NCBI GenBank assembly: GCA_938022235.1
Contig: CALIEL010000040.1
Span: 1 to 28,853, forward strand
Direction of reading: 5' to 3'
Length of the DNA stretch: 28,853 nt
Source of the DNA: Oribacterium parvum
GTDB taxonomy: Bacteria; Bacillota; Clostridia; Lachnospirales; Lachnospiraceae
The position numbers were made by a program, and so were the translations under genes. The notes below the pieces were generated by a model, which worked only from the letters and a program-made list of their open reading frames with translations, made no database searches and was not told where the DNA came from. Positions within the stretch are counted from its first letter, which is position 1; every line of letters starts with the position of its first letter. Below are positions 1 through 7,863 of the stretch, in pieces.

Positions 1-426
1 GCGGAAGGTACGCTCCGCCACGGAACCGATACCCTGGTCATAATCGCCGTCCACAATCGGGCCTACAGAACCGTCCGCTTCCAAAGAAAGCAGGGTGGAC
101 TTTCCGTCATGATAGCCGGACACCATCAGGTATTCCCCTTTCTTGTCTACGGCAAGATGACAACCGCGCATTCCGCGGATATTTCTGGTATTTAACTTAC
201 TCAGGTTTCCGTTATCCAAAATGCGGAAGGAAACAATTCCCTCATCCGCAATGGAATAAAGGGTTCTTTTATCGGGAGAAACCGCCACATAGGAGGAGTT
301 GTTTACTTCCACCTCTGTTCTTTTTTCAAATCTTCCCTTTTCCATATCCACATCACAGATGGTTATGCCCTTGGCAGTGCCGGTGTATGAATAAGAACCG
401 ATATATGCTACATATTTTGAGCGCAT
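1..426 (-). CDS. Lactonase family protein (6-phosphogluconolactonase-like), N-terminal part, runs off the left edge
   Basis: The first 142 codons of a gene that continues beyond position 1. The translation starts MRSKYVAYIGSYSYTGTAKG and contains SSYVAVSPDKRTLYSIADEG, GCHLAVDKKGEYLMVSGYHD and a GPIVDG segment. These repeated blade-like strands (AVSPDKRTLY, AVDKKGEYLMV) are typical of the seven-bladed beta-propeller lactonase family (Pfam lactonase, PF10282), which includes YbhE-type 6-phosphogluconolactonases of the pentose phosphate pathway. No signal peptide is seen, so it should be cytoplasmic. The ATG at 424-426 is preceded by a GGGGGAAG ribosome binding site. It is separated from the pot operon by a terminator, so it is a separate unit. 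Substrate cannot be fixed from a fragment: several members of this family are not true phosphogluconolactonases. Confidence 0.8.
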   Translation of the reverse strand, partial: MRSKYVAYIGSYSYTGTAKGITICDVDMEKGRFEKRTEVEVNNSSYVAVSPDKRTLYSIADEGIVSFRILDNGNLSKLNTRNIRGMRGCHLAVDKKGEYLMVSGYHDGKSTLLSLEADGSVGPIVDGDYDQGIGSVAERTFR

Positions 427-551
427 TTTTCTTCCCCCTTTTTCTATGGTCTTCCCGGATGAATCCAGGGTTTTTCCTTTTGCTTTTTTTCCTTTCGAAA
501 GTCTCTCTGTCCGTTTATTTCTTCACTCTCGAAAAATTTTTAACGTTAATT

Positions 552-560
552 ATTTTAGCA
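552..560 (-). promoter_or_regulatory. Possible extended -10 promoter of the lactonase gene
   Basis: Minus-strand TGCTAAAAT matches an extended -10 element (TGn plus TAAAAT) in an AT-rich stretch between the pot terminator and the lactonase start. No convincing -35 is visible. About 125 nt of leader would follow. The gap 427-604 holds no supportable gene. Confidence 0.3.
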
Positions 561-604
561 AAAAATTTTCCGAATAAAAAGCTTTTCTAAAATTTCTAAG
601 AATA

Positions 605-644
605 GAAAAATCCCCTCCCTATGGACTTTCTCCATAAAGAGGGG
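605..644 (-). terminator. Rho-independent terminator of the pot operon
   Basis: On the minus strand, a 14-bp stem (arms 631-644 and 612-625, including two G-U pairs) with a 5-nt GAAAG loop is followed directly by ATTTTT. It lies about 60 nt past the potD stop and ends the potABCD transcript before the lactonase gene. Confidence 0.9.
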
Positions 645-655
645 TTCTATCAGAT

Positions 656-707
656 TTTTTTCAAATAGGGTTTAGAAAACTCTGATCTTTTTTCAAATAG
701 GGTTTAG
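656..707. repeat. Short direct repeat spanning the potD stop codon
   Basis: The 20-mer ttttttcaaatagggtttag occurs at 656-675 and again at 688-707, a 32-bp period. The second copy includes the potD stop codon (704-706), so the 3' end of the gene looks as if it was tandemly copied downstream. Confidence 0.8.
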
Positions 708-1915
708 GACACTTTGATTTTCTTCCACCGGTCATTGTACTTGGCTTCGTCCTGTTCTCCCAAATAGCTGAAGACCTCTCCCTTTTTCAAAACCTCCGAC
801 ATATCCGGAAATACCGCCTTATTTTCCGTATATTCCGGCGAAAGAAGCTTCAAGGCACCTACGTTTGGGGTGGTATAGGTAATGTACTCGAAATTCTTCG
901 CCGCAATATCCGGGCGGCAGAGGAAATTAATCCATTTTTCCGCATTTTCCTTATGCTTGGCGTTCTTGGGAATTACCCAACCGTCTACCCACAGGTTGGT
1001 GCCTTCCTCCGGAATCACATAGTCCACTTCCACGTCCGTGCCTTCCAGCTCTCCCTGCACATAGAGGATTTCTCCGGAGTAAATGACGCCTACCGCCGCC
1101 TCTTCTCCGATCATCTTGTCTCTGACCTGATCCACCACATAAGCCTGTACCAAGGGTTTCTGGGCAATCAAATCCTTCATGGCCTCATCCAACTCCTTGT
1201 CATCCACGGTATTCATGGAGTGACATTCCTTCTTCAGTGCCACCATAAAGGCATCCCGGACGGAATCCTGCATCAGGATTTCTCCCTTCAGCTTCGGATT
1301 CCAAAGATCCGCCCACTTGGTGGGGTAGGGCACACCCAGCTCATCCAGCATTCTTTTGTTATAAAGAATTCCTACGGTTCCCGTGGTATAGGGTACCATG
1401 TAGCGATTTCCCGGATCGAACTCCGCACACATTTCCATATATTCTTTTCCGATTTCCTTGATATTGGGAATGTTCTTAAAGTCGATTTCCGCCAAAAGAT
1501 GGTTCTGCATCATCTTCTCAATCATGTAATCCGAAGGGCAAACCGCATCATACAGCACTCCCCCCGCCTCGATGACGGGATACATTTCCTCATTGGTTTC
1601 AAACATATCGTAAACCACTTTGATGCCGGTTTCCTGCTGAAATTCCGTAATCACCTCCGGGTCGATATACTCTCCCCAGTTATAGACATTGACTACATTG
1701 TCCGTCTTACTTTGTCCCTCTCCCTCCGGACTCTCTGTGGACTCCGCCTCCTTCGGTCCGCAGGAGAACAAAAGCAGGGCGCTGAAAAGAAGCATTAAGC
1801 CTGCTGCCAGAGGCAGAAAAAGCTTTCCCCCCTTCTTTTTGGCAGCCTTTCCTGCAAGCTTTTCTTCAGTCTCTCTCAAATTGCACCAAAGATTCTTTTC
1901 CGTATTGTTCCTCAT
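704..1915 (-). CDS. potD: Polyamine ABC transporter substrate-binding lipoprotein PotD
   Basis: Extracytoplasmic binding protein that captures spermidine/putrescine and delivers it to the PotBC permease. It has 403 residues. A charged N-terminal stretch of about 30 residues precedes a hydrophobic segment (about 32-50) and a lipobox ending LLLFSC, so Cys52 should be the lipidated residue. After a short Glu/Ser-rich linker, the mature protein starts NVYNWGEYIDPEVITEFQQE, a hallmark of the PotD/PotF family, and contains YNKRMLDELG and VDGWVIPKNAKHKENAEKWI. The N-terminus before the signal segment is longer than usual, but the ATG at 1913-1915 overlaps the potC stop (ATGA) and sits behind a GGAGGAAAAG ribosome binding site inside potC, so I keep it. 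It is the last gene of potABCD and is followed by a strong terminator. Spermidine or putrescine preference cannot be decided here. Confidence 0.95.
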   Translation of the reverse strand: MRNNTEKNLWCNLRETEEKLAGKAAKKKGGKLFLPLAAGLMLLFSALLLFSCGPKEAESTESPEGEGQSKTDNVVNVYNWGEYIDPEVITEFQQETGIKVVYDMFETNEEMYPVIEAGGVLYDAVCPSDYMIEKMMQNHLLAEIDFKNIPNIKEIGKEYMEMCAEFDPGNRYMVPYTTGTVGILYNKRMLDELGVPYPTKWADLWNPKLKGEILMQDSVRDAFMVALKKECHSMNTVDDKELDEAMKDLIAQKPLVQAYVVDQVRDKMIGEEAAVGVIYSGEILYVQGELEGTDVEVDYVIPEEGTNLWVDGWVIPKNAKHKENAEKWINFLCRPDIAAKNFEYITYTTPNVGALKLLSPEYTENKAVFPDMSEVLKKGEVFSYLGEQDEAKYNDRWKKIKVS

Positions 1916-2709
1916 GCCTTTTCCTCCTTTCTTCCCATAAAGCTCGGGGCAAAATTAGCGATTAAAAGGATGATAAAGACCGTGACGAAAATCAAAGTGG
2001 AAAGGGCATACATACTGGGGTTGATTCCCTTTCTGACCTCCGCATACACCAGGGTGGAAATGGTATTGATTCCCGCACCTCTGGTAAAGTGGGTAATGAT
2101 AAAGTCGTCCAGACTCATGGTAAATGCCAGCAAGAAGCCGGACAAAACTCCCGGCATAATGTCCGGAAGCACCACCTTAAAAAAGGCGTAGAGGGGCTTT
2201 GCCCCAAGATCCAATGCCGCCTCATAGCTCACCTCCGAGCTCTGCCGAAGCTTGGGCAGCACGGACAGAAGTACATAGGGCAGATTAAAGGTAATATGGG
2301 AAATCAAAATGGTCTTAAAGCCCAGGCTGATTTTGAAGGCGATAAAACAAAGCATCAAAGAGATACCGGTTACGATGTCCGCATTCAGCATAGGCACATT
2401 GCTGACACCGATAATCAGACTTCTGGGAAGCACCTTCATTTTTCGAAGAGCCACCGCCGCCATGGTGCCGAGAATCGTAGCAATAAAGGCAGACAAAAAG
2501 GCAATCACAAGGGTATTTTGCAAAGCCTGCATAATATCCTCGTTTTGAAACATCTCCACATACCAGCGAAGACTGAAGCCGGTAAAATGGGCTCTGCTCT
2601 TTCCCGCATTAAAGGACAGGGCGGTAAGCATGAAGATGGGTGCGTAGAGAAAAAGCACCACCAAACCCAGATAGGCATTTTCCAAAATACGAACAGATTT
2701 CTTTTCCAT
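1912..2709 (-). CDS. potC: Polyamine ABC transporter permease PotC
   Basis: Inner-membrane permease subunit, 265 residues, about six membrane segments starting with LGLVVLFLYAPIFMLTALSF. The cytoplasmic EAA loop that docks the ATPase is visible as YEAALDLGAKPLYAFFKVVLPDIMPG, shown here in two pieces: YEAALDLGAKPLYAFF and KVVLPDIMPGVLSG. This length and motif are standard for PotC. The ATG overlaps the potB stop in a TAATG arrangement, and its own stop overlaps the potD start, which indicates translational coupling within potABCD. Confidence 0.95.
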   Translation of the reverse strand: MEKKSVRILENAYLGLVVLFLYAPIFMLTALSFNAGKSRAHFTGFSLRWYVEMFQNEDIMQALQNTLVIAFLSAFIATILGTMAAVALRKMKVLPRSLIIGVSNVPMLNADIVTGISLMLCFIAFKISLGFKTILISHITFNLPYVLLSVLPKLRQSSEVSYEAALDLGAKPLYAFFKVVLPDIMPGVLSGFLLAFTMSLDDFIITHFTRGAGINTISTLVYAEVRKGINPSMYALSTLIFVTVFIILLIANFAPSFMGRKEEKA

Positions 2710-3527
2710 TAGAACATCGCCCCCTCTCCGTTGTCATAGCGGGACAGTATGGCCATGGAAGCGATGATGAAGACCATCAGAATCATGGACAGTCCCGAGC
2801 CTACATTCCAGTTGGAATTCACCGTGAATTCCTGCTCAATGACATTTCCGATGAGGAAAATCTTGCCCCCTCCGAGAATGTTGGAAATGGCAAAGGTGGT
2901 CAGCGCCGGCACAAAAACCATGGTCACGCCGGACACAATGCCGGGAATGGACAGGGGCAGAATCACCCGAAAGAGGGTGGTGAAAAAGCTGGCCCCAAGG
3001 TCATAGGCGGCATTGATGGTATTGTCATCGATTTTACTTAAGGTGTTGTAAATGGGCAAAATCATAAAGGGCAGGAAGTCGTAAACCATACCCAAAATAA
3101 TGGCATAAGGGGTGTTGATTAGGCTCTGGGTAGGTAAATGCAGAGCCAACAAAATCTCATTTAAAACGCCCTTTCGCTCCAAAAGAGTCTGCCATGCCAG
3201 AATTCTAAGTAGAGAGTTCATCCACATGGGCAGGATAAAGATAAAGGCCACAAAGGAACCCTTTCCCACCTTTCGGTTCCGAAGCACCATGGCTAAGGGG
3301 AAGGCCAAAAGGAAGCATAAAAGGGTACTGCAAAGGGAGAGAAGCACCGCCAGATACAGGGGCTTGTAGTTCTCCCATAAAAAAATCTTTGTTAAGTTGT
3401 CTAAAGTAAATGCACCGGTCTTGTCTGTAAAGGCATAGTACCAAACCAAAAGTAAGGGTATCACAATAAATCCACCCATCCAAATCAGATAGGGGGCGGC
3501 CAAAAGCCTGGTTCCTTTATTCTTCAA
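2709..3527 (-). CDS. potB: Polyamine ABC transporter permease PotB
   Basis: First permease subunit, 272 residues, about six membrane helices. The EAA loop appears as INAAYDLGASFFTTLF followed by RVILPLSIPGIVSG. The start is a TTG at 3525-3527 located 11 nt inside the end of potA. It is supported by an AGGAGG sequence 9 nt upstream, and no in-frame ATG lies near the expected N-terminus. Residues 11-26 (APYLIWMGGFIVIPLL) form the usual first helix. It pairs with PotC to form the channel driven by PotA. Confidence 0.93.
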   Translation of the reverse strand: MKNKGTRLLAAPYLIWMGGFIVIPLLLVWYYAFTDKTGAFTLDNLTKIFLWENYKPLYLAVLLSLCSTLLCFLLAFPLAMVLRNRKVGKGSFVAFIFILPMWMNSLLRILAWQTLLERKGVLNEILLALHLPTQSLINTPYAIILGMVYDFLPFMILPIYNTLSKIDDNTINAAYDLGASFFTTLFRVILPLSIPGIVSGVTMVFVPALTTFAISNILGGGKIFLIGNVIEQEFTVNSNWNVGSGLSMILMVFIIASMAILSRYDNGEGAMF

Positions 3528-4599
3528 TGCCCAATGCCTCCTCGTCTTCAGACTCGGGCTTATTCATAATCTGAATATTGGAGGGACGTACATAAATTCC
3601 CACCTTTTTTCCCGGCTCATGCATTTCCGTGGAGTGTACCAACCACTCGAAGCCATCCTCCGTGGTACATTCCATCTCGTATATTTCTCCCTTGAAAATG
3701 ATGTGGGTCATGGTTCCCTTCAGAATCGCACGATCGTCTCCCTCTTCCAGGATTTCCACGTCCTCCGGACGAATCACCACATCCACAGGGGTATTTTTTC
3801 CAAATCCCTCATCTATACAAGGGAAGTTGGCACCAAAAATACGCACCAAACGGTCCTCCAGCATGATGCCGGGGACGATGTTGGAGTCTCCGATAAAGTC
3901 AGCTACAAATGCATTTTCCGGTTCGTTATAGATTTGTTCCGGGCTTCCTGCCTGTTGAATATAACCCTGATTCATTACCACCACATAATCCGACATGGTC
4001 AAGGCCTCTTCCTGATCATGGGTGACATATATAAAGGTAATGCCCAATTCATTTTTCAAACGGATAAGCTCATATTGCATCTCCTGCCTAAGCTTTAAGT
4101 CTAAGGCCCCCAGGGGTTCGTCCAATAAAAGTACTCTGGGTTCATTCACTATGGCTCTGGCAATGGCGATTCTCTGTTGCTGTCCTCCCGATAAGGAATC
4201 CACAGAACGTTTCTCATAGCCTTGCAGATTCACCAGCTTTAAGGCGTATTGAATCTTCTCCCGAATATAGCTTTCCGACATCTTCTTAATCCGAAGACCG
4301 AAGGCAATATTCTCTGCAATATTCATGTGGGGAAACAGGGCGTACTTCTGGAATACCGTATTCAGCTGCCGCTTATTGGCCGGCAATCCGGTGATATCCT
4401 GTCCGTCAAATAAGACCTGTCCCTTGTCCGGCTGGGTAAAGCCTCCGATAATCCGTAATGTGGTGGTCTTTCCACATCCGGAGGGTCCCAGCAGGGTAAC
4501 AAAGCTGTTCTCCCGAATAGATAAATTCAGATCATCTAAGATCAGCTCTCCGTCAAATGTCTTGGTAATTCCTTTTAAATCAATCAGCGTTTTTTCCAA
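3517..4599 (-). CDS. potA: Polyamine ABC transporter ATPase PotA
   Basis: ATP-binding subunit that energises polyamine import; 360 residues, normal for PotA. Visible motifs in order are Walker A GPSGCGKTT, the Q-loop region FQKYALFPH, the signature LSGGQQQR, Walker B VLLLDEPLGALD, the H-loop THDQEEAL, then a C-terminal TOBE-type domain with VVIRPEDVEILEE. The start is TTG (4597-4599), 10 nt after an AAGGGGG ribosome binding site. An out-of-frame ATG sits at 4602-4604, closer to that site, and opens only a six-codon frame (MSWKKR) across a run of six A. potB begins inside the last codons. The gene is the first of the operon, with a promoter just upstream. Confidence 0.95.
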   Translation of the reverse strand: MEKTLIDLKGITKTFDGELILDDLNLSIRENSFVTLLGPSGCGKTTTLRIIGGFTQPDKGQVLFDGQDITGLPANKRQLNTVFQKYALFPHMNIAENIAFGLRIKKMSESYIREKIQYALKLVNLQGYEKRSVDSLSGGQQQRIAIARAIVNEPRVLLLDEPLGALDLKLRQEMQYELIRLKNELGITFIYVTHDQEEALTMSDYVVVMNQGYIQQAGSPEQIYNEPENAFVADFIGDSNIVPGIMLEDRLVRIFGANFPCIDEGFGKNTPVDVVIRPEDVEILEEGDDRAILKGTMTHIIFKGEIYEMECTTEDGFEWLVHSTEMHEPGKKVGIYVRPSNIQIMNKPESEDEEALGIEE

Positions 4600-4664
4600 C
4601 TCATAAAAACCCCCTTCTTAGTATTTTGCCCTTTTCTTTTTTCCAAAAAAAAAGCAACGTGTCC

Positions 4665-4692
4665 ATTGTATCAAAAATGAACGCAAATACAA
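4665..4692 (-). promoter_or_regulatory. Sigma-A type promoter of potABCD
   Basis: Minus strand: -35 TTGTAT (4687-4692), 16-nt spacer, extended -10 TGATACAAT with the hexamer TACAAT at 4665-4670. It lies about 65 nt upstream of the potA start. No clear terminator for the preceding gene is seen in 4600-4788. Confidence 0.6.
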
Positions 4693-4788
4693 GAAATTTA
4701 CGAAGGAAATTTCGTTAGACTTTAAAATGGAATTTTAGAAGCTTTATGAGCTTTATAAACTTGAGAAGTCTTAGGAGTTTAAGTCCTT

Positions 4789-5361
4789 TTAGGACTCGGA
4801 CTCCATTTCATACAAGGTTACATAACCGCTCTTTGGCTTTGCCTGATTTTTCTCAGCTCCGGAAGGGCTCTCTGCAGGGAGCGGAATCTTTACAGTTTCT
4901 CCTGCCTCAGCGGAAATCCCCGACGAAGCTCCCGAAGGAGTTCCCGATGAAGTTCCCGTAGGCGCTCCCAAAGAAGCGCCGGATAGTGCCTCCGAAGAAA
5001 ACAGCGGGGCGGTTTCCTGTCCTCTATAGTTGTCCTCCGGCATCAAAAGCTTGGCGGTAGCCTCTCCCTCCTGCTTCCAGGGAGCCTGCTCCGCCATTCT
5101 TCTCTTTTCTTCCTGCTTTTCTTCAGAACGCTTCCGAAGAAATTCCATATCGATTTTTCCCTGTAGGGAGAAGCCTTTTTTCTTTTGTTCCTCTCTCTTC
5201 CTTCTCAGGATTTGAATGTTCTTCTTCTGGCGACTTCCGCTTAAGTACAGGAAGACTCCGGGAATCCGAAAGAGTATGAAAAGAAGAATGCTGCAAAAAA
5301 GAAAGAAAAAGCCCAGTATAAAAAACAGGCCGGAATATTGATCCACCGCTAACCATTTCAT
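4789..5361 (-). CDS. Small membrane protein of unknown function, coupled to the Ser/Thr kinase
   Basis: I do not recognise this 190-residue protein. One strong membrane segment lies near the N-terminus (about residues 9-42, GLFFILGFFFLFCSILLF and on), probably with a re-entrant or second half around IPGVFLYL. It is followed by a very basic, Lys/Arg/Glu-rich stretch (about 45-100) likely to form a helix on the cytoplasmic side, then a Ser/Gly/Ala/Pro-rich low-complexity stretch built on a four-residue period (SGAS, LGAP, TGTS, SGTP, SGAS) and a Pro-rich C-terminus. Its ATG overlaps the kinase stop (ATGA), so the two are co-translated. The many Ser/Thr in the tail make it a plausible substrate or partner of the kinase, which is inference only. 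Confidence 0.8.
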   Translation of the reverse strand: MKWLAVDQYSGLFFILGFFFLFCSILLFILFRIPGVFLYLSGSRQKKNIQILRRKREEQKKKGFSLQGKIDMEFLRKRSEEKQEEKRRMAEQAPWKQEGEATAKLLMPEDNYRGQETAPLFSSEALSGASLGAPTGTSSGTPSGASSGISAEAGETVKIPLPAESPSGAEKNQAKPKSGYVTLYEMESES

Positions 5362-7055
5362 CCCTTATCTTCCTCCTGTGAAAAGACATTCTGAACGGCA
5401 ATCTTCGCATCCATCAAGGTCTCCTCCAACGTTTTCTTCTTCTCCTCCGTAAGCTCACTGTTCACACTGATTTTCGGAAGCAGCATCTCTATACGAAGTA
5501 AAGCATCCTCCATGGCGGAACGAGTCACCTGATCCGCCCGCATCTTTCCGGCATACTGCTCGATGCTTTCCGCCATAAACTCCAGAAGCTCCAGACGAAC
5601 CATTTCTCCCTCTTCTTCCTTTACCGCAACCTCCTGGAAGAGAGTTTGGAAATCTTCAAAAAGGGTTTTATACATGCCCTGATCGCTGGCCTCCACGATA
5701 TTGGTGGCAATATCCCGATAAAAGCTTCCGATTCTTTCGTACACTAAGGCAATGCTCTTCTTGGAATCCCCATCCTCCAGGTATTCCAAGGCATTGGCAA
5801 ACCAGGGCGCTGCACTTTTCGCCCGCTCCATCCTTCCTGCATTGTCCTCCCCTTCATAGTAATACCAGAAGGCTTTTCCCAGCTGGAAGCAAATGTCTCC
5901 ATACTCCTCGGGATGCTTTAAAAGAGCCGCCCTGTTTTTCCGTATCAGCTCCTCCAAGGTTCCCGCCTCTTCCCGGCTAAAGACCTGATCCGACTTGTCA
6001 GATTGAATCAAGCCCAGATAAGCCTCCTCTCTGCCTTCCATATCCGGCATATTGGCGGCTTCCAGATAGTTCTTCTCCTTCTCCGCCCCGTCCTGTTGCA
6101 CCTCCGCATTTTGCAGGAGCATGGTATAGCGCTCCTCCTTCTGGCTCTGAGAAGAGAGGAGGAAGCTGAAGCCCAGAGCAAAACAGATTCCGGACAGAAG
6201 CAGGGTGCTTAAAAAGAGACGAAATTTTCTTCTCTGCTTCTTATAATAGCGTTCATCACTTTCTTCCACGTGGGAAATGGCGTAAAGAAACTCCTCCGCA
6301 TTTTGATAACGTTGCTCCGGATCCTTCTCCGTGGCGCAGAGCAAAATGTTTTCCAGACCCTGAGAAAGATTGGGGTTAATGCTTCGAATGGGCTTGATTT
6401 CATAGGGGGGAAGGGAAGGATTATGCCCGGTTAAAAGATGATACAGGGTGGCTCCCAAGCCGTAAATGTCTGTCCTTTCATCGGTTTGTCCCAAGCCCCC
6501 GAACTGCTCCGGCGCCGCATAGCCTACGGTACCAAGACAGGCGGTATCCTCGGTTTTATCCGCCTTAAATTCTCTGGCGGTTCCGAAGTCGATGAGGGAA
6601 AGATTGCCATCCGGCTTCAGGATAATGTTGGCCGGCTTCATATCCCGGTAAATAATCGGCGGAGTCTGGGCATGCAAATAGGACAAAACATCCAAAAGCT
6701 GTTTTGCCCATTCAATCACATAGTCCTCCGGAAGACTTCCCTGTTCCTCCAAAAGCACTCTAAGAGAGTTTCCCTCCACATAGTCCATGACAATGAGGAA
6801 CACATCCTCTTCCTCAATCACGTCTACAATGGTGGGAAGGTTCGGATGGCGGAGGCGCTTCAAAAGGTCCGTTTCCACAATCAAGCTTTGCTTCACCGCT
6901 TCAAAGTCCATTACACCGGACTTTCGCACCTCTTTAACCGCCCAGGTTTTGTTGGCCTTCTCGTTGATGGCCATATAAACCGTACTCATTCCGCCATGAC
7001 CGATTTCACTCAGTATTTTATATTTTCCGTCTAAAACGGAACCGATTTTCAGCAT
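5358..7055 (-). CDS. Membrane Ser/Thr protein kinase with extracytoplasmic helical domain
   Basis: Hanks-type kinase, 565 residues. Visible catalytic features: glycine loop GHGGMSTVY (19-27), ATP-anchoring Lys41 in WAVKEV, catalytic loop YRDMKPANIIL (Asp138, Asn143; Tyr replaces the His of HRD), DFG at 156-158 and APEQF at 181-185. A basic juxtamembrane patch (KKQRRKFR) precedes one membrane helix (about 279-301). The outer region of about 260 residues is helical and TPR-like in character (for example DICFQLGKAFWYYYEGEDNA); there are no PASTA repeats, so it is not a PrkC-type muropeptide sensor. It follows the PP2C gene by 25 nt and overlaps the next small membrane-protein gene, so kinase and phosphatase act as a pair. 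Target proteins are unknown; the FHA protein of the pilus locus is an attractive reader. Confidence 0.92.
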   Translation of the reverse strand: MLKIGSVLDGKYKILSEIGHGGMSTVYMAINEKANKTWAVKEVRKSGVMDFEAVKQSLIVETDLLKRLRHPNLPTIVDVIEEEDVFLIVMDYVEGNSLRVLLEEQGSLPEDYVIEWAKQLLDVLSYLHAQTPPIIYRDMKPANIILKPDGNLSLIDFGTAREFKADKTEDTACLGTVGYAAPEQFGGLGQTDERTDIYGLGATLYHLLTGHNPSLPPYEIKPIRSINPNLSQGLENILLCATEKDPEQRYQNAEEFLYAISHVEESDERYYKKQRRKFRLFLSTLLLSGICFALGFSFLLSSQSQKEERYTMLLQNAEVQQDGAEKEKNYLEAANMPDMEGREEAYLGLIQSDKSDQVFSREEAGTLEELIRKNRAALLKHPEEYGDICFQLGKAFWYYYEGEDNAGRMERAKSAAPWFANALEYLEDGDSKKSIALVYERIGSFYRDIATNIVEASDQGMYKTLFEDFQTLFQEVAVKEEEGEMVRLELLEFMAESIEQYAGKMRADQVTRSAMEDALLRIEMLLPKISVNSELTEEKKKTLEETLMDAKIAVQNVFSQEEDKG

Positions 7056-7079
7056 AGTTTAACTAAACTTCCTCAAAGA

Positions 7080-7847
7080 CTAGATAGTACTGATGGCTAT
7101 TGCCGTAAGGTTATCCCGTTCCTGTCGTTCCAGATTCCAGCGCAGTAAAATCTTTAAAACGCCCTCCAAATCCTCCAAAGTCTCTCTTCGGTTCCGCTGG
7201 AGAACCTGATAGAGCTCCTCTCCCGAAACCTCATGGCGAAAGCCGTCCGAACAAAGCAGATAGGTCGCCTTTGGCTCCGGTGCACCGAAGAAGAAATCCG
7301 GATAAATCTGATCCGATGCCCCGATGCATTGCAGGAGAATGTTTCGCCGGGAATCCTTTTCCGCATCGTAGGCGGAAAGCTTTCCCAGATCCACCTCCCG
7401 CTGCACTACGGTATGATCCCTTGTAAGCTGCCGGATTCCCGCTTCCAAAGCATAGGCGCGGGAATCCCCGATATTCATAATATAATATCGCTCCTCCGTC
7501 ATCAAGAGGACCGTAAGGGTGGTGCCCAGAGAGATGCCCCGTTCCCTGCCGTAGGCATGAAGATAGTGGTTGCAGCGGTTTACCAGCTCCGTCCATTCTC
7601 TCCGTATCTCCGCATCGACAAATTCTCCCAGGGAATAGTCCGGTAAATTCTCCTTTCCCCAGGCCTTAAAGGCCTCCACCACGGTTTTGCTGGCGAACTC
7701 TCCCTGTTGCAAACCGCCCATGCCATCGCAAAGAATGGCAAAAACTATATTTCCCCGCTCCGTTCTTCCCTGTTCGAAGAAATAATAGTCCTGGTTGACT
7801 TCCTTGACATTTCCCACTGAAGAAACTGCCATGGTGACAAAGTCCAT
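7080..7847 (-). CDS. PP2C-type protein phosphatase
   Basis: Metal-dependent Ser/Thr phosphatase that would reverse the neighbouring kinase; 255 residues, cytoplasmic, no membrane segment. Family motifs in order are VNQDYYFF (Asp20), LCDGMGG (Asp41), GTTLTVLL, NIGDSRAYAL, LTRDHTVVQREVDLG, LLCSDGF (Asp201) and RDNLTAIAI (Asp245). These provide the aspartates that hold the two metal ions. A GTG six bases further upstream (7851-7853) is in frame, but it directly abuts the AAAGGAG sequence, while the ATG at 7845-7847 is spaced 5 nt from it, so I take the ATG. The stop is TAG. It begins about 16 nt after the giant surface protein's C-terminal fragment and precedes the kinase. Confidence 0.93.
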   Translation of the reverse strand: MDFVTMAVSSVGNVKEVNQDYYFFEQGRTERGNIVFAILCDGMGGLQQGEFASKTVVEAFKAWGKENLPDYSLGEFVDAEIRREWTELVNRCNHYLHAYGRERGISLGTTLTVLLMTEERYYIMNIGDSRAYALEAGIRQLTRDHTVVQREVDLGKLSAYDAEKDSRRNILLQCIGASDQIYPDFFFGAPEPKATYLLCSDGFRHEVSGEELYQVLQRNRRETLEDLEGVLKILLRWNLERQERDNLTAIAISTI

Positions 7848-7852
7848 CTCCA

Positions 7853-7859
7853 CTCCTTT
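7853..7859 (-). promoter_or_regulatory. Ribosome binding site deciding the PP2C start
   Basis: Minus-strand AAAGGAG, 5 nt ahead of ATG 7845-7847. It ends against the alternative GTG, which makes that upstream start unlikely. Confidence 0.7.
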
Positions 7860-7863
7860 CCGT

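Noticed and set aside
387..590. 67-codon plus-strand frame starting inside the lactonase gene
   Set aside because: Phe/Leu-rich translation of AT-rich DNA, start lies inside another gene, no ribosome binding site.
953..1798. 281-codon plus-strand frame opposite potD
   Set aside because: Fully antisense to a clear PotD gene; no ribosome binding site, and the His/Ile-rich translation resembles no family.
2089..2712. 207-codon plus-strand frame opposite potC
   Set aside because: Antisense of a permease gene; Gln/His/Lys-rich nonsense composition.
7851..7853. GTG as the start of the PP2C gene
   Set aside because: It abuts the AAAGGAG site with no spacing; the ATG six bases later has normal spacing.
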